Made by a program: the position numbers and the translations under genes
Notes under the pieces: generated by a model
Seen by the model: only the letters and a program-made list of their open reading frames with translations
The model's database searches: none
Told to the model about the DNA's origin: nothing
DNA from: CAZVJU01 sp964627195
Lineage (GTDB): Bacteria; Patescibacteriota; Microgenomatia; UBA8517
NCBI GenBank assembly: GCA_964627195.1
Contig: CAZVJU010000007.1
Span: forward strand, 1-44,324
Direction of reading: 5' to 3'
Length of the DNA stretch: 44,324 nucleotides
Shown: piece after piece, positions 29,775-38,071 of the stretch
How positions within the stretch are numbered: the first letter of the stretch is position 1
Layout of the letters: each line of letters opens with the position of its first letter

Positions 29775-30929
29775 CTAACTTTTAGTTATTTGATTTTCCT
29801 CTACGGGAATCGAGAATTCTTTTCCGCTTCTTGTTGAGACTTTAATTTTAAAAGTTTTCTTATCGAAGTCGGGCATCGGTTTCCTGGGCGTACTACTGTT
29901 AGTTTGGTAATCAGACACAAAAGCTATTACACTTTTTATTTCGTTGGTCTCAATTTTAAACTCTTCATCTGGCTTGTCAACTTTTTCAAAAATAAAGTGG
30001 TTTCCAAGCCATTTATTTCCGTTTGCCAATTTTGCTTCTATGAATACCGAAACATAGTCTGGTTTATTGCTTTGAAAGTTGTCAATTTTAATCGGCACTC
30101 GGAAGCTAGAGAAAACATATCTTGAAACACCATAATTTGCCCAAACGATTTGTTTGTCTGTTAACTCAATATGGATATCATTGGTTTTTTGTTTACTTTT
30201 GTTTATAGCATACTTTCGGGGGTTAACTGTTCCACCAACATTGAGGCATTCTTGAAGCAACCTATTAACGCGATTGTTATTTGGAAGACTGTCTATTTCC
30301 AGCAGGTCTTGGTCTTTAGATATCTGTCTGTGTAGTGCGTCGTCTGCATCATTTCTAAAATCCAGTATTCTTTTCATATACTCTTTGTCAGTTTTTGACC
30401 ACGGATAATTATTGGCTACCTCTTCAAAAGAACCACATCCAAGTAAGGGTGGTATATGATCCAAAATTGCCCTAATTAACATAGATGATGAGTACTGGTG
30501 TCCAGCAACGTAATTTGAGTTTAGTTCCGTAAGCAATCTAACTAGCTTTTTGTAGTTAAACAATTTGTCTGTTTTTTGGATAAACCCTTCAATAATTTCC
30601 TGTTTGATATAAATTGTAGAGTTCTCTTGATCTTCAAAATTATACCTTTTGTACTCGGCAACCTTTTGTCTTATAAATCCATCAATTTGTTCAGCAGCGT
30701 GCTTTCTTGTTGGAACCTGGATACTAGGGTATAAGTGTTGTCTTAGATTTAGGAAAGCTTTGTAATCAGTTTCATCAAGATTTTTTAAAATTGCCGCTAT
30801 TTCTGATAGCCAATCTTTGGAGCTCTTATGATCTGGTTCTTTGTATAACTTTTTGACATTAAGAGCCTTGAAATATTTAGCAAGATCCTTTACTAGTTCC
30901 TTTTTTTCTTCTGATTTTTCCATATTCAT
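29775..30929 (-). CDS. 384-aa protein of unknown function beside the helicase
   Basis: An all-helical N-terminal two thirds with IRAILDHIPPLLG and ILDFRNDADDALHRQI, then a beta-rich C-terminal domain (about 240-380). The Arg and His residues in the FRNDADDALH segment recall the helical HEPN-like RNases of abortive-infection proteins, but the R-x4-6-H motif is not exact, so I do not assign it. It faces the helicase gene, ending eight bases after it. No ribosome-binding site is seen. The start lies in the T tract of a hairpin (see the leader). Confidence 0.55.
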   Translation of the reverse strand: MNMEKSEEKKELVKDLAKYFKALNVKKLYKEPDHKSSKDWLSEIAAILKNLDETDYKAFLNLRQHLYPSIQVPTRKHAAEQIDGFIRQKVAEYKRYNFEDQENSTIYIKQEIIEGFIQKTDKLFNYKKLVRLLTELNSNYVAGHQYSSSMLIRAILDHIPPLLGCGSFEEVANNYPWSKTDKEYMKRILDFRNDADDALHRQISKDQDLLEIDSLPNNNRVNRLLQECLNVGGTVNPRKYAINKSKQKTNDIHIELTDKQIVWANYGVSRYVFSSFRVPIKIDNFQSNKPDYVSVFIEAKLANGNKWLGNHFIFEKVDKPDEEFKIETNEIKSVIAFVSDYQTNSSTPRKPMPDFDKKTFKIKVSTRSGKEFSIPVEENQITKS

Positions 30930-30998
30930 AAAAAAGCCCTGAATTTAGGGCAGTAAGTTAAAGGATAATAATTTTATCCTAAAAAACTTACTAATTAT
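30930..30998 (-). ncRNA. Short leader RNA with terminator before the 384-aa gene
   Basis: On the minus strand a TATAAT (plus strand 30993-30998) is followed by a hairpin built on AGGATAA/TTATCCT with outer AAGTT/AACTT, then a GCCCTAAATTCAGGGC stem and TTTTTT running straight into the ATG at 30929. No minus-strand gene lies upstream, so this terminator can only serve a leader transcript of about 60 bases. It may be an attenuator or a small RNA. The stems are directly visible; the promoter and function are inferred. Confidence 0.45.
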
Positions 30999-31070
30999 AC
31001 AAAACATGTGGCGGATTATAAACATTTTGGGTGCTATCCTATTATTGAGTAGTATTGACTAAATAGATTT

Positions 31071-31469
31071 ATGTTTTTATATAAACTAAATGATACGCAT
31101 GTAGATGTTCCATCGGTTGAGACACAAAAGTTGGTGGAAGCTAAGGATAAGAGTAAGAATGAGTCTTCAAAAGAAATTCAAAAAAGAGTGCAGGACGCCC
31201 GGAACATCCAAACAAAAAGATTCAAAGGGACGAAATTGAAAAGTAACAGTGAGATGAGTACTAAAAACGTCAAAGACTTCTGTCCCCTATCCACTCAGTG
31301 TCGCACAATGTTATTAAGTGCTACGGCGACAATGAATTTAACAGCCAGGTCTTACTTTAAGGTAATTAAAATTGCCCGCACCATCGCCGACTTAGCTGAA
31401 GAAAGAGATATAATCACGAACCATATAGCAGAAGCCCTTCAATATAAACCGAAAGAAGAAGAATTTTAG
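31071..31469 (+). pseudogene. comM: C-terminal remnant of a ComM/YifB Mg-chelatase-like ATPase
   Basis: 132 aa. VDVPSVETQKL, EIQKRVQDARNIQTKRFKG, then AYFKVIKIARTIADLAEE-like and EALQYKP match the C-terminal part of ComM/YifB (Mg_chelatase_C), a helicase for branch migration in natural transformation. The full protein is about 500 aa; here the P-loop domain is missing and the first codons (MFLYKLND) no longer fit the family. It is probably a truncated, dead gene, though a short protein could still be made. The ARTIADL block itself reads RSYFKVIKIARTIADLAE. Confidence 0.75.
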
Positions 31470-31524
31470 AATTTTCTATAGTCGGAGGTATTTGACCTTG
31501 ATCTCAGACTGAAAGGCAATTCAA

Positions 31525-32181
31525 TTGATTAAAGACAATGTGCATGATATATTCATGACAATGAATATTATTCAGGGTAAAAGTACTGGAGAAGTTTGGG
31601 TTAATTATTGCAAAACTGTTTATTCTGATGGCTCGGACTTCCATGACGAAGGCGAAAAAATAAAGGAACTTCTTGATGTTTTTATTTCTTTTACAGTATT
31701 TAATCCGACCGATAAGATTTTTGAAGAATTTGGGGATAAAAAGCTTGTCGAATTGTATCACCAGAAAATGGTTTCAACGGAAATTGTGCCAGAGCTGAAT
31801 TGTTCTTATGGAAAGCGATTATATGATCAGATGGGGGTTGATCAGATCAAATGGCTTACTGATCGCCTGAAGATAAAACCTGAAACTAAAGCTGCGACAA
31901 TTAGCCTTCTTTTACCAAGTGATCCGGGCCCTAGAATTCCTTGTCTTTCAGTAATTGATGTAAAAATTCGAAATAATAAATTAAATTTTACAGGATTTTT
32001 CCGCTCTCAAAATGTAGCTCGGAGTTACGCTAATTTTATAACTTGTCATGAACTTCATAAAAAAATAGCAGAAAAAGTTAACTGTCCCCTAGGTAGTATG
32101 AAGTTTTTTATATCTTCAGCCCACATTTATGAGAAAGATTTTCCTTTTATATCTGATTTAGTATCCAAAACAAGTCTTTAA
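31525..32181 (+). CDS. Thymidylate-synthase-like protein
   Basis: 218 aa from TTG 31525, which has AAAGG at a good distance. The second half matches the thymidylate synthase fold: the catalytic-Cys segment IPCLSVIDVKI (C140), FFRSQNVARSYANF (in place of RSxDxxLGxPxN) and SSAHIYEKD (like DxHIYxNH). The order and the Cys are kept, but the N-terminal Arg region and the folate-facing parts are divergent. It could be a dUMP/dCMP (hydroxy)methylase or a relative acting on another pyrimidine. It lies at the head of a nucleotide-related cluster. Confidence 0.75.
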   Translation: MIKDNVHDIFMTMNIIQGKSTGEVWVNYCKTVYSDGSDFHDEGEKIKELLDVFISFTVFNPTDKIFEEFGDKKLVELYHQKMVSTEIVPELNCSYGKRLYDQMGVDQIKWLTDRLKIKPETKAATISLLLPSDPGPRIPCLSVIDVKIRNNKLNFTGFFRSQNVARSYANFITCHELHKKIAEKVNCPLGSMKFFISSAHIYEKDFPFISDLVSKTSL

Positions 32182-32193
32182 TTTCGAATTCGT

Positions 32194-32805
32194 ATGGTTG
32201 CAAGTACAGTAGCTTATAAGGAAACAGAAATCAGGGGGAAGTTTGCAGACAGGATAGAATTAGAAAAATTTATTGGAAAGAAAGTAAAGGTTGCAAAATT
32301 AAAACAACATCGTTTCCGTTTTTCAGTATTATTTACAACCGGCAATAAAAAGGGGTTAGATCTTCAAATTCGATCACATGATAACCAACCTGAAATAATT
32401 CTCAAGGTTGGGAAACATACAGCCTTAAACAGGAAAGAATTCAAACTTCATATTCCTCCAGAATCATTTGGAGTTGCCGTCGATCTTTTTTATCAAATCG
32501 GATTTAAATCAGGAGTTGTTGCAGATTGTGAGGATTGGATTTATCTAATCAATGGAAAATACGAATTAAAAGTTAGTAGCTGCGACGGCAATATTTTTTG
32601 TTGGGAGATAGAACCTTTAAAGGAAATTGCTTCCGTTAATGAACTGACTAAAGTAGCTTTCAATTTTGGTCTTAAACCACTTTCCGAAAGTGAAACTGCA
32701 AAATATTGGAAATGGATGAAAATGTATGGAAATAGAAAGTTAGATATTGGTAAATTATCTGAGTGGTATAGTAACTATCTTAAAAGACTAAAATCAACCT
32801 GTTAA
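32194..32805 (+). CDS. CYTH (triphosphate-tunnel-like) domain protein
   Basis: 203 aa. The opening ETEIRGKF resembles the ExExK signature of CYTH/TTM enzymes (here ExExR), followed by LDLQIRSHD, IILKVGKH, EFKLHIPPESF, GFKSGVVAD and ELKVSSCDGN..CWEIEPL, in the tunnel-domain order. CYTH enzymes hydrolyse or cyclise triphosphates (thiamine triphosphate, tripolyphosphate, ATP). It begins 12 bases after the thymidylate-synthase-like gene and probably shares its mRNA. The end overlaps the next, convergent gene by 12 bases. Confidence 0.65.
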   Translation: MVASTVAYKETEIRGKFADRIELEKFIGKKVKVAKLKQHRFRFSVLFTTGNKKGLDLQIRSHDNQPEIILKVGKHTALNRKEFKLHIPPESFGVAVDLFYQIGFKSGVVADCEDWIYLINGKYELKVSSCDGNIFCWEIEPLKEIASVNELTKVAFNFGLKPLSESETAKYWKWMKMYGNRKLDIGKLSEWYSNYLKRLKSTC

Positions 32806-33399
32806 TTTTTGTTTTCTGAATGAACTCTGGTATTTAGTATCATTTCTAATTCTCCCTTGTATCATCTCTTTTAAAAATCCCGTCTTTGTTTTCTTATAAT
32901 GAAACGACGCCCACGCAAGATACTTTTCTTCTTCAGGAGAAAGCACCAAATTAAACCTTATCCTCTTACCTTTTTTATGAAGATCCAAAAAGTCTTTTAT
33001 CAGTTCAGGAGTTTCTTCAGGATGGTGATAAGTTTTATCGACAAAAAGGGGTGCTTGTTCTTTTCTAACAGTAAAAGGGAATTTATCTCTCCCGGTATTT
33101 TGGTGTAAAAAAAGCACCGGTTTACCTCTTTCTAATGCAATTGTCATTTGATGTCCGGTACTTAAACCTTTTACAGTACCTTCCACAATACCAACATCAG
33201 CATCCAGAATGGAGGAGATGATATCTTCATACATTTTGTTAAAATTTACTTTTAAGTGTTTTTTTTGAACCTCGCGTGCACCATCTAACCAGTCTCTTGT
33301 CAATTCGTGACCGTATTCAACTATAGTTTTACATATGAGTTTATATATAGGGAAATATTTTTCTATCTCCGAAGTGGACGAAGCGAAAAAGACCTTCAT
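32794..33399 (-). CDS. Nucleoside 2-deoxyribosyltransferase-like protein
   Basis: 201 aa. MKVFFASSTSEIEKYFPIYK, YGHELTRDW, ILDADVGIVEGTVKGLSTG and IALERGKPVLFL follow the order of the nucleoside deoxyribosyltransferase fold (substrate Asp and Glu in DADVGIVEG). A C-terminal RIRFNLVLSPEEEKYLAW could be a ribbon-helix-helix-like tail. Members cleave or exchange the N-glycosidic bond of (deoxy)nucleosides. It runs against the cluster but fits its theme. Confidence 0.65.
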   Translation of the reverse strand: MKVFFASSTSEIEKYFPIYKLICKTIVEYGHELTRDWLDGAREVQKKHLKVNFNKMYEDIISSILDADVGIVEGTVKGLSTGHQMTIALERGKPVLFLHQNTGRDKFPFTVRKEQAPLFVDKTYHHPEETPELIKDFLDLHKKGKRIRFNLVLSPEEEKYLAWASFHYKKTKTGFLKEMIQGRIRNDTKYQSSFRKQKLTG

Positions 33400-33462
33400 T
33401 GTGGTTAGATTATACAGAATTCGTTCCTGCCGATCAATCTTTCGCTTAATCTTTTTCCCTTA

Positions 33463-33512
33463 TTGACTTTTTCTAAACGTGATGTGCATAATATACACAT
33501 TGTACCTATAAT
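33463..33512 (+). promoter_or_regulatory. Operator-promoter of the nucleotide/transport operon
   Basis: TTGACT (33463-33468), an 18-base spacer and CATAAT (33487-33492) form a promoter. The near-perfect palindrome TGTGCATAATATACACA (33483-33499) covers the -10, so a bound repressor would block it. A second TATAAT lies at 33507-33512. The first gene begins at 33560. The cognate regulator is not identified. Confidence 0.65.
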
Positions 33513-33559
33513 AATAGTTCTATGGCCATTAAATAAGAGAAAACTATTCTGTCAGTATT

Positions 33560-34183
33560 ATGAACAATGAAGTTATAAAGCTTTTCTACTCAACTCCAGG
33601 AGTAGTTAATGTTAGCAATAAAAAGGATTTTGAGGTACAGCCTGGTGTTTTTAATTCAGTATATATTAATTTAAAGACTCCTCTTTTTTATCCTAAACTG
33701 CGAAAGAGACTTGCCCGCCTGCTTTCCAAATATATTGGAAGAGACGTGAAATATGTATGCGGGATTGAAAGCGGTGGTTCATATTATGCTTCAGCTGTGG
33801 CAGATATCAAGGATAAGAAAATATTGCTTTTCAGAAAAGAGAGGAAACAATACAATATAAAAAATCATTTTGTCGGAAATCTTCCTGAAAAAGGCGACTC
33901 TATAGTTGTTATTGATGATGTGATTGATAGTGGAAATACGATCTCTAAACCTGTCTCTCAACTAAAAGAGATAGGGTGTAAGGTAAGAGCAGTAATACTT
34001 TTTAGCTATTGGTGGAATAAACAGATTTCCAGGAACTTAGATATAGACATTACTGTCTTATCGAATATAGAAGAACTTATAGAATACGGTTTATTTCTTA
34101 AAAGAATGAGTCCTCATAATGCTCAAATAATTCGAGATTATATTAGAAAAGGGGAAAAGCGACTTACGAAAGGAAAAAAGTAG
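33560..34183 (+). CDS. Orotate-phosphoribosyltransferase-like protein
   Basis: 207 aa. YPKLRKRLARLLSKYIG, GIESGGSYYASAVAD, LFRKERKQYN and the PRPP loop VVIDDVIDSGNTISK match the type I phosphoribosyltransferase fold, closest in layout to orotate PRTase. It transfers a base to PRPP, so it may make a pyrimidine nucleotide. The C-terminal part differs from PyrE and the base is unknown. It starts the operon; the next gene begins directly after its stop. Confidence 0.75.
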   Translation: MNNEVIKLFYSTPGVVNVSNKKDFEVQPGVFNSVYINLKTPLFYPKLRKRLARLLSKYIGRDVKYVCGIESGGSYYASAVADIKDKKILLFRKERKQYNIKNHFVGNLPEKGDSIVVIDDVIDSGNTISKPVSQLKEIGCKVRAVILFSYWWNKQISRNLDIDITVLSNIEELIEYGLFLKRMSPHNAQIIRDYIRKGEKRLTKGKK

Positions 34184-34786
34184 ATGAGTGAACGACCGAC
34201 AACACGCCTAGAATATGCTTTTGAAGGTGTAGATGGGGGCGGTAAAACTACAAATATACAAAAACTTGAACATTATTACTCCGAAAGAGGTTGTAGTGTA
34301 GTTGTTCTTTCGTCAATTAGTCAGACTGATTTTGGAAGAGCAATACGGAGAAATATTCATATACTGAATAGTATGGGAGTAGAAGGGATAAGATATTTTA
34401 AAGAGGATATTCGCCGTTCGTACTTAAGCATAGATGGAGGAGTTGCCGATATACTTCTTTGGGATAGACATGTATATTCAATTTATGCTGCAAACACCGC
34501 CTTTCCTGATTTGAATTTAATAAGAAACACAGAACCTTTAATACCGGAACCACCTAAAGTATTTGTATTGAATGTACCTCCTGATGTTGCTTGGGTGCGA
34601 GAGCAACAGGCACAAAAAAGAGATCATCCGATAACACTGGAGTGGCTTGTGGCTAAACATGCTAAATATCTTGAACTTTTAAGAGAAGAGCCTGAGAGAT
34701 TTCTAGAAATAGACGCCACAAAGCCGTTGAATAAGGTTTTTGGACAACTAGTAAATGTTATTGATAGCGACTTAGCTGAAAGATAG
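34184..34786 (+). CDS. Thymidylate-kinase-like protein
   Basis: 200 aa. The P-loop AFEGVDGGGKTT matches thymidylate kinase (FEGxDGxGKTT); DRHVYSIYA takes the place of DRYxxS; and the lid region reads REQQAQKRDHP. It phosphorylates a (deoxy)nucleoside monophosphate with ATP. Sequence between the motifs is divergent, so the substrate could be dTMP or a modified relative. It begins one base after the PRTase stop. Confidence 0.75.
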   Translation: MSERPTTRLEYAFEGVDGGGKTTNIQKLEHYYSERGCSVVVLSSISQTDFGRAIRRNIHILNSMGVEGIRYFKEDIRRSYLSIDGGVADILLWDRHVYSIYAANTAFPDLNLIRNTEPLIPEPPKVFVLNVPPDVAWVREQQAQKRDHPITLEWLVAKHAKYLELLREEPERFLEIDATKPLNKVFGQLVNVIDSDLAER

Positions 34787-34789
34787 AAA

Positions 34790-35407
34790 ATGAAAGTAAT
34801 ACTTGCATCAAGTTCACCAAGAAGAATAGAAATGATGGAATGGTTAAATATTCCATTTGAAAATATAATTCCTGAGTTAGATGAATCTCAAATTCGCGAA
34901 AAAGATCCCATGAGCTTAACGAAAAAACTTGCTGAAGCAAAAGCAGAGATAGTTGCCAATAATGCAAAAAACTCTTTAGTAATTGGATCTGATGCATTAG
35001 TTTCCTTTAAAAATAAAATAATTGAAAAACCCAAAGATATCAAAGACCAACGAAGAATGCTTTACTTGCAAAGGGGAAAACCTGCAGCAGTTGTTACTTC
35101 TGTCTGCATCATAAATACTAAAACGGGCAGGAAAGTTATCAGAACCAAAAGAACTGAATATGTAATGGCAAATGTAAGCGACGAACAAATCGAAGCGTTT
35201 ATAAAAACCGGAGTGGGTTTAGATAGAGCCGGAGGCTATGGGCAACAGGATGAAAACGGAATGTTTATAGGAAGCGAATTTGATTGCTATCCCAATAGCA
35301 TCGGTTTTCCCATATGCTTGGTTAAAGAAATGCTTGAAGATATGGGAGTGAAAATTAACCTGGATATTAAAAAGATAGTTAAACATAGAACTGGTAAGTC
35401 TTGTTAA
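34790..35407 (+). CDS. Maf-like nucleotide pyrophosphatase
   Basis: 205 aa. ILASSSPRRIEMMEWLNIPF and the Lys-containing EKPKDIKDQRRMLYLQRGK follow the Maf family, which hydrolyses dTTP, UTP and modified pyrimidine triphosphates. The catalytic Asp motif (usually GADT) reads GSDAL, and the late KAGGYGxQ is DRAGGYGQQ. These changes suggest a divergent substrate range. It starts three bases after the kinase stop. Confidence 0.8.
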   Translation: MKVILASSSPRRIEMMEWLNIPFENIIPELDESQIREKDPMSLTKKLAEAKAEIVANNAKNSLVIGSDALVSFKNKIIEKPKDIKDQRRMLYLQRGKPAAVVTSVCIINTKTGRKVIRTKRTEYVMANVSDEQIEAFIKTGVGLDRAGGYGQQDENGMFIGSEFDCYPNSIGFPICLVKEMLEDMGVKINLDIKKIVKHRTGKSC

Positions 35408-35438
35408 TTAATGACTGTCCTTTTGAAGTTCTTGAAAC

Positions 35439-36302
35439 ATGATTCCTGAACTTTTGGTTTGTGGAAATATAGCTCGCGATTTAATTTTCGGTAACGAAAG
35501 ATATGGCGGATCTGCACCGGCCATTGCCGTTAATGCTGCAAGGTTAGGTGTATCTACAGGATTACTCTCTGTTATCGGTAAAGATATATTTAGCGAACAA
35601 TATAGAGAATATTTAATACAAAATGGTATAAGCATGGAATTAGTAGAATCAAACTTAGATAAATTACCTGAGTTTATTGTTTCTTCTCCAAGCCTAGGTA
35701 TAGGTGTTGAGTGGATTGATAACGGAAGTCATCAGGCTATGGAAACTATGAGGGTAGATATTAGGGCTGCATGTAAATACTCTGTTGTCCACTTGGTTAG
35801 TTGTCCCCCCGGACTTGCCTCAAGATTAGCAGAAACAGGTATATTTAATTTATCTTATGAACCTGGTCCTTATATTCATGACAACTCTGCCTATCTTGAT
35901 TTTGCAGTGGTAGATAAAAGTAGAATGATTTTTTTCAACGAGGAGGAATACCAATCAGCTGTAGAGATAAGCGGTTTAAAGCATCCCAGAGATTTCGTTG
36001 CCGGAAGCAACAGAATTCTGATTATCACAAGAGGGGAAAGAGGATCAGATGTGTATTTAGATACTACCGATGGTTTTAAAAAGGAGCATGTTGATGCTAT
36101 TAAAACTGAAATTCCCGTAGTAGATGTAACGGGTGCAGGAGATTGTTATAAAGCAGGTTTCTTAGCAGGTTATATACGAGGTAGATCCTTGCGGGATTGT
36201 GCGATAATCGGTTCTTATATGGGGGCTGCTTGTCTAACCCAGGAGGGTGGAATATTACCTGAGAATAAAATTGCCGAAATCAGGGTAATCGGCCAAATTT
36301 AA
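35439..36302 (+). CDS. PfkB-family sugar or nucleoside kinase
   Basis: 287 aa. CGNIARDLIFGNERYGGSAP (N-terminal substrate lid), AVNAARLGVSTGLLSVIGKD, RGERGSDVYLD and the catalytic DVTGAGDCYKAGFLAGY are all in place; the Asp in GAGD is the base. The family includes ribokinase, adenosine kinase and pseudouridine kinase. The operon makes a nucleoside substrate the most attractive guess. Confidence 0.85.
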   Translation: MIPELLVCGNIARDLIFGNERYGGSAPAIAVNAARLGVSTGLLSVIGKDIFSEQYREYLIQNGISMELVESNLDKLPEFIVSSPSLGIGVEWIDNGSHQAMETMRVDIRAACKYSVVHLVSCPPGLASRLAETGIFNLSYEPGPYIHDNSAYLDFAVVDKSRMIFFNEEEYQSAVEISGLKHPRDFVAGSNRILIITRGERGSDVYLDTTDGFKKEHVDAIKTEIPVVDVTGAGDCYKAGFLAGYIRGRSLRDCAIIGSYMGAACLTQEGGILPENKIAEIRVIGQI

Positions 36303-36329
36303 TAATAATTATTTGTAAAGTATAAAAAA

Positions 36330-37319
36330 ATGAAAAAATTTGCTCTAATTACAATTTTTATTTTTCTGACTTTTATCTTATTTTTTGTTGCTAAAAATAA
36401 AAGAAATGCAAACTACAAAAACGTTGAACAAGTTAAAAAGATTTCCCTTCGTCTTAAATGGTTAGATCAGGCTCAGTTTGCTGGTTTTTACGTCGCGAAA
36501 AAAGAGGGTTTGTACAAAGAAAATGGTTTGGAAGTAACTATTAACCCTGGAGGACCGGAAGTTTCTCCTATACAAATGGTTGTTTCCAAAGTCGATAACT
36601 TTGGAATTACAGGAGCCGATCAGATAATCTTAGCAAGAGAGAAAGGTATTCCTGTTGTAGCACTGGCTGTAATTTATAAAGATAGTCCTGTTGCGATTGG
36701 GTCTTTAAAGAAAAACAATATTACATCTCCTAAAGATCTTGAAGGAAAAAAAGTTGGCGTTGTTTATGGAAGAGATGAGGAAACAATCTATAGAGCACTG
36801 CTTGCAAAAGAAAAAATAAACTCTAAGAGTATCGATGAGGTTGCAGTTCTTGCGGGACTATCTCAGCTAACAACAGGTGCAATTGATGCACAGATACTTT
36901 ATGAAATAAATGAACCTATTTTGTTGGCTCAGCAAGGATTTGAGATTAATTTAATTAAGCCTCGTGATTATGGTATACAATTTTATGCCGATGTGCTTTT
37001 TACTACTGAAGATATGATTAAAGAAAATCCTGAAGAGGTGAAAAATTTCGTCCAAGCGAGTTTAGAAGGTTGGAAATTGGTTTTTGAAAATCCTGAGGAA
37101 GCAATTAACAAAGTTTTGTCCGTTAATAATTCTCTTGACAGGAACCATCAAACAAAATTTCTTGAATTAAGTAAACCACTTATAGTAGGTAAAGGAGAAA
37201 TAGGTTATTCAGAGAAAGAAGTTTGGGAAAGGATGCAAGATACTTTATTAAGTCAAGGTCTCCTTAAAAATCCAGTTGATATTAATAGAGTATTCACAAA
37301 TGACTTCCTGAAACAATGA
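36330..37319 (+). CDS. NMT1/THI5-like ABC substrate-binding protein
   Basis: 329 aa. An N-terminal hydrophobic segment (residues 3-22) with no lipobox Cys, so the protein is probably membrane-anchored. LRLKWLDQAQFAGFYVAKKE, DNFGITGADQIILAREKGIP and DLEGKKVGVVYGRDEE are typical of the THI5/NMT1 fold, which captures pyrimidine-like or other small ring compounds (ThiY, RibY, SsuA relatives). The ABC ATPase overlaps its end by four bases (ATGA). Confidence 0.85.
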   Translation: MKKFALITIFIFLTFILFFVAKNKRNANYKNVEQVKKISLRLKWLDQAQFAGFYVAKKEGLYKENGLEVTINPGGPEVSPIQMVVSKVDNFGITGADQIILAREKGIPVVALAVIYKDSPVAIGSLKKNNITSPKDLEGKKVGVVYGRDEETIYRALLAKEKINSKSIDEVAVLAGLSQLTTGAIDAQILYEINEPILLAQQGFEINLIKPRDYGIQFYADVLFTTEDMIKENPEEVKNFVQASLEGWKLVFENPEEAINKVLSVNNSLDRNHQTKFLELSKPLIVGKGEIGYSEKEVWERMQDTLLSQGLLKNPVDINRVFTNDFLKQ

Positions 37320-38071
37320 GCCTCATTCAGGTAGATAATCTAGAAAAGTATTACAGTAATAGCGGCCTTCTTGCTGTTAAAGATTTATCTTTCACTGTAG
37401 AAAAAGGGGAGTTTGTTTCTATTGTCGGACCCTTCGGATGCGGTAAAACAACAATCTTAAATTTAGTGGGTGGAATAACTGACAATTACAAAGGATCTAT
37501 CAAAATAAACACCGAATCTCCTGCTGAAGCAAGAAAGAAGAGAAAAATAGGATATTGTTTCCAAAAACCTAATTTATTACCTTGGTTAAATGTTTTAGAA
37601 AATGTTTTACTTCCTCAGAAGATAGCTAGTATCAAAGAAGATCGAAGCAAAGCTATTGAGCTTTTAAAAATGGTTGGTTTGGATAGTTATACAACAATGA
37701 AGCCATATAATCTTTCCGGTGGTATGCAACAGCTGGTGTCTATCACAAGGAGTTTAATATTAAATCCCGATATTTTACTTCTGGATGAGCCTCTCTCTTC
37801 AATTGATGAAATAAACAGATCAAAAATGCAATTAAAATTATTGGAGATACATAAAAAAACAAAAAAGACTACGGTTATGATAACACATTCAATTAACGAA
37901 GCAGTATTTTTGTCAGATAATATAATCATACTTACTCCAAGACCTGCTACTATAAAGAAAATTATAAAAATTGTCTTTCCGCAGAGAAATGAAAGTGTTT
38001 TTTATTCTAAGAAGTTTATCAATTACGTAAAGATCATTAAGGAGGAATTAAAAAATGGACAAAATAATTAA
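37316..38071 (+). CDS. ABC transporter ATP-binding protein (SsuB/TauB-type)
   Basis: 251 aa with Walker A GPFGCGKTT, the Q loop CFQKPNLLPWL, signature LSGGMQQ, Walker B ILLLDEPLS and the switch His in THSINEA. All catalytic residues are present. The first Ser/Gly of Walker A is replaced (GPFGCGKT), which is common. It powers the permease encoded next, whose start lies within its 3' end. Confidence 0.92.
   Translation: MSLIQVDNLEKYYSNSGLLAVKDLSFTVEKGEFVSIVGPFGCGKTTILNLVGGITDNYKGSIKINTESPAEARKKRKIGYCFQKPNLLPWLNVLENVLLPQKIASIKEDRSKAIELLKMVGLDSYTTMKPYNLSGGMQQLVSITRSLILNPDILLLDEPLSSIDEINRSKMQLKLLEIHKKTKKTTVMITHSINEAVFLSDNIIILTPRPATIKKIIKIVFPQRNESVFYSKKFINYVKIIKEELKNGQNN

Noticed and set aside
29775..30929. 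HEPN RNase call for the 384-aa protein
   Set aside because: The Arg and His are seven residues apart, not in the R-x4-6-H pattern, and there is no other support in the sequence.
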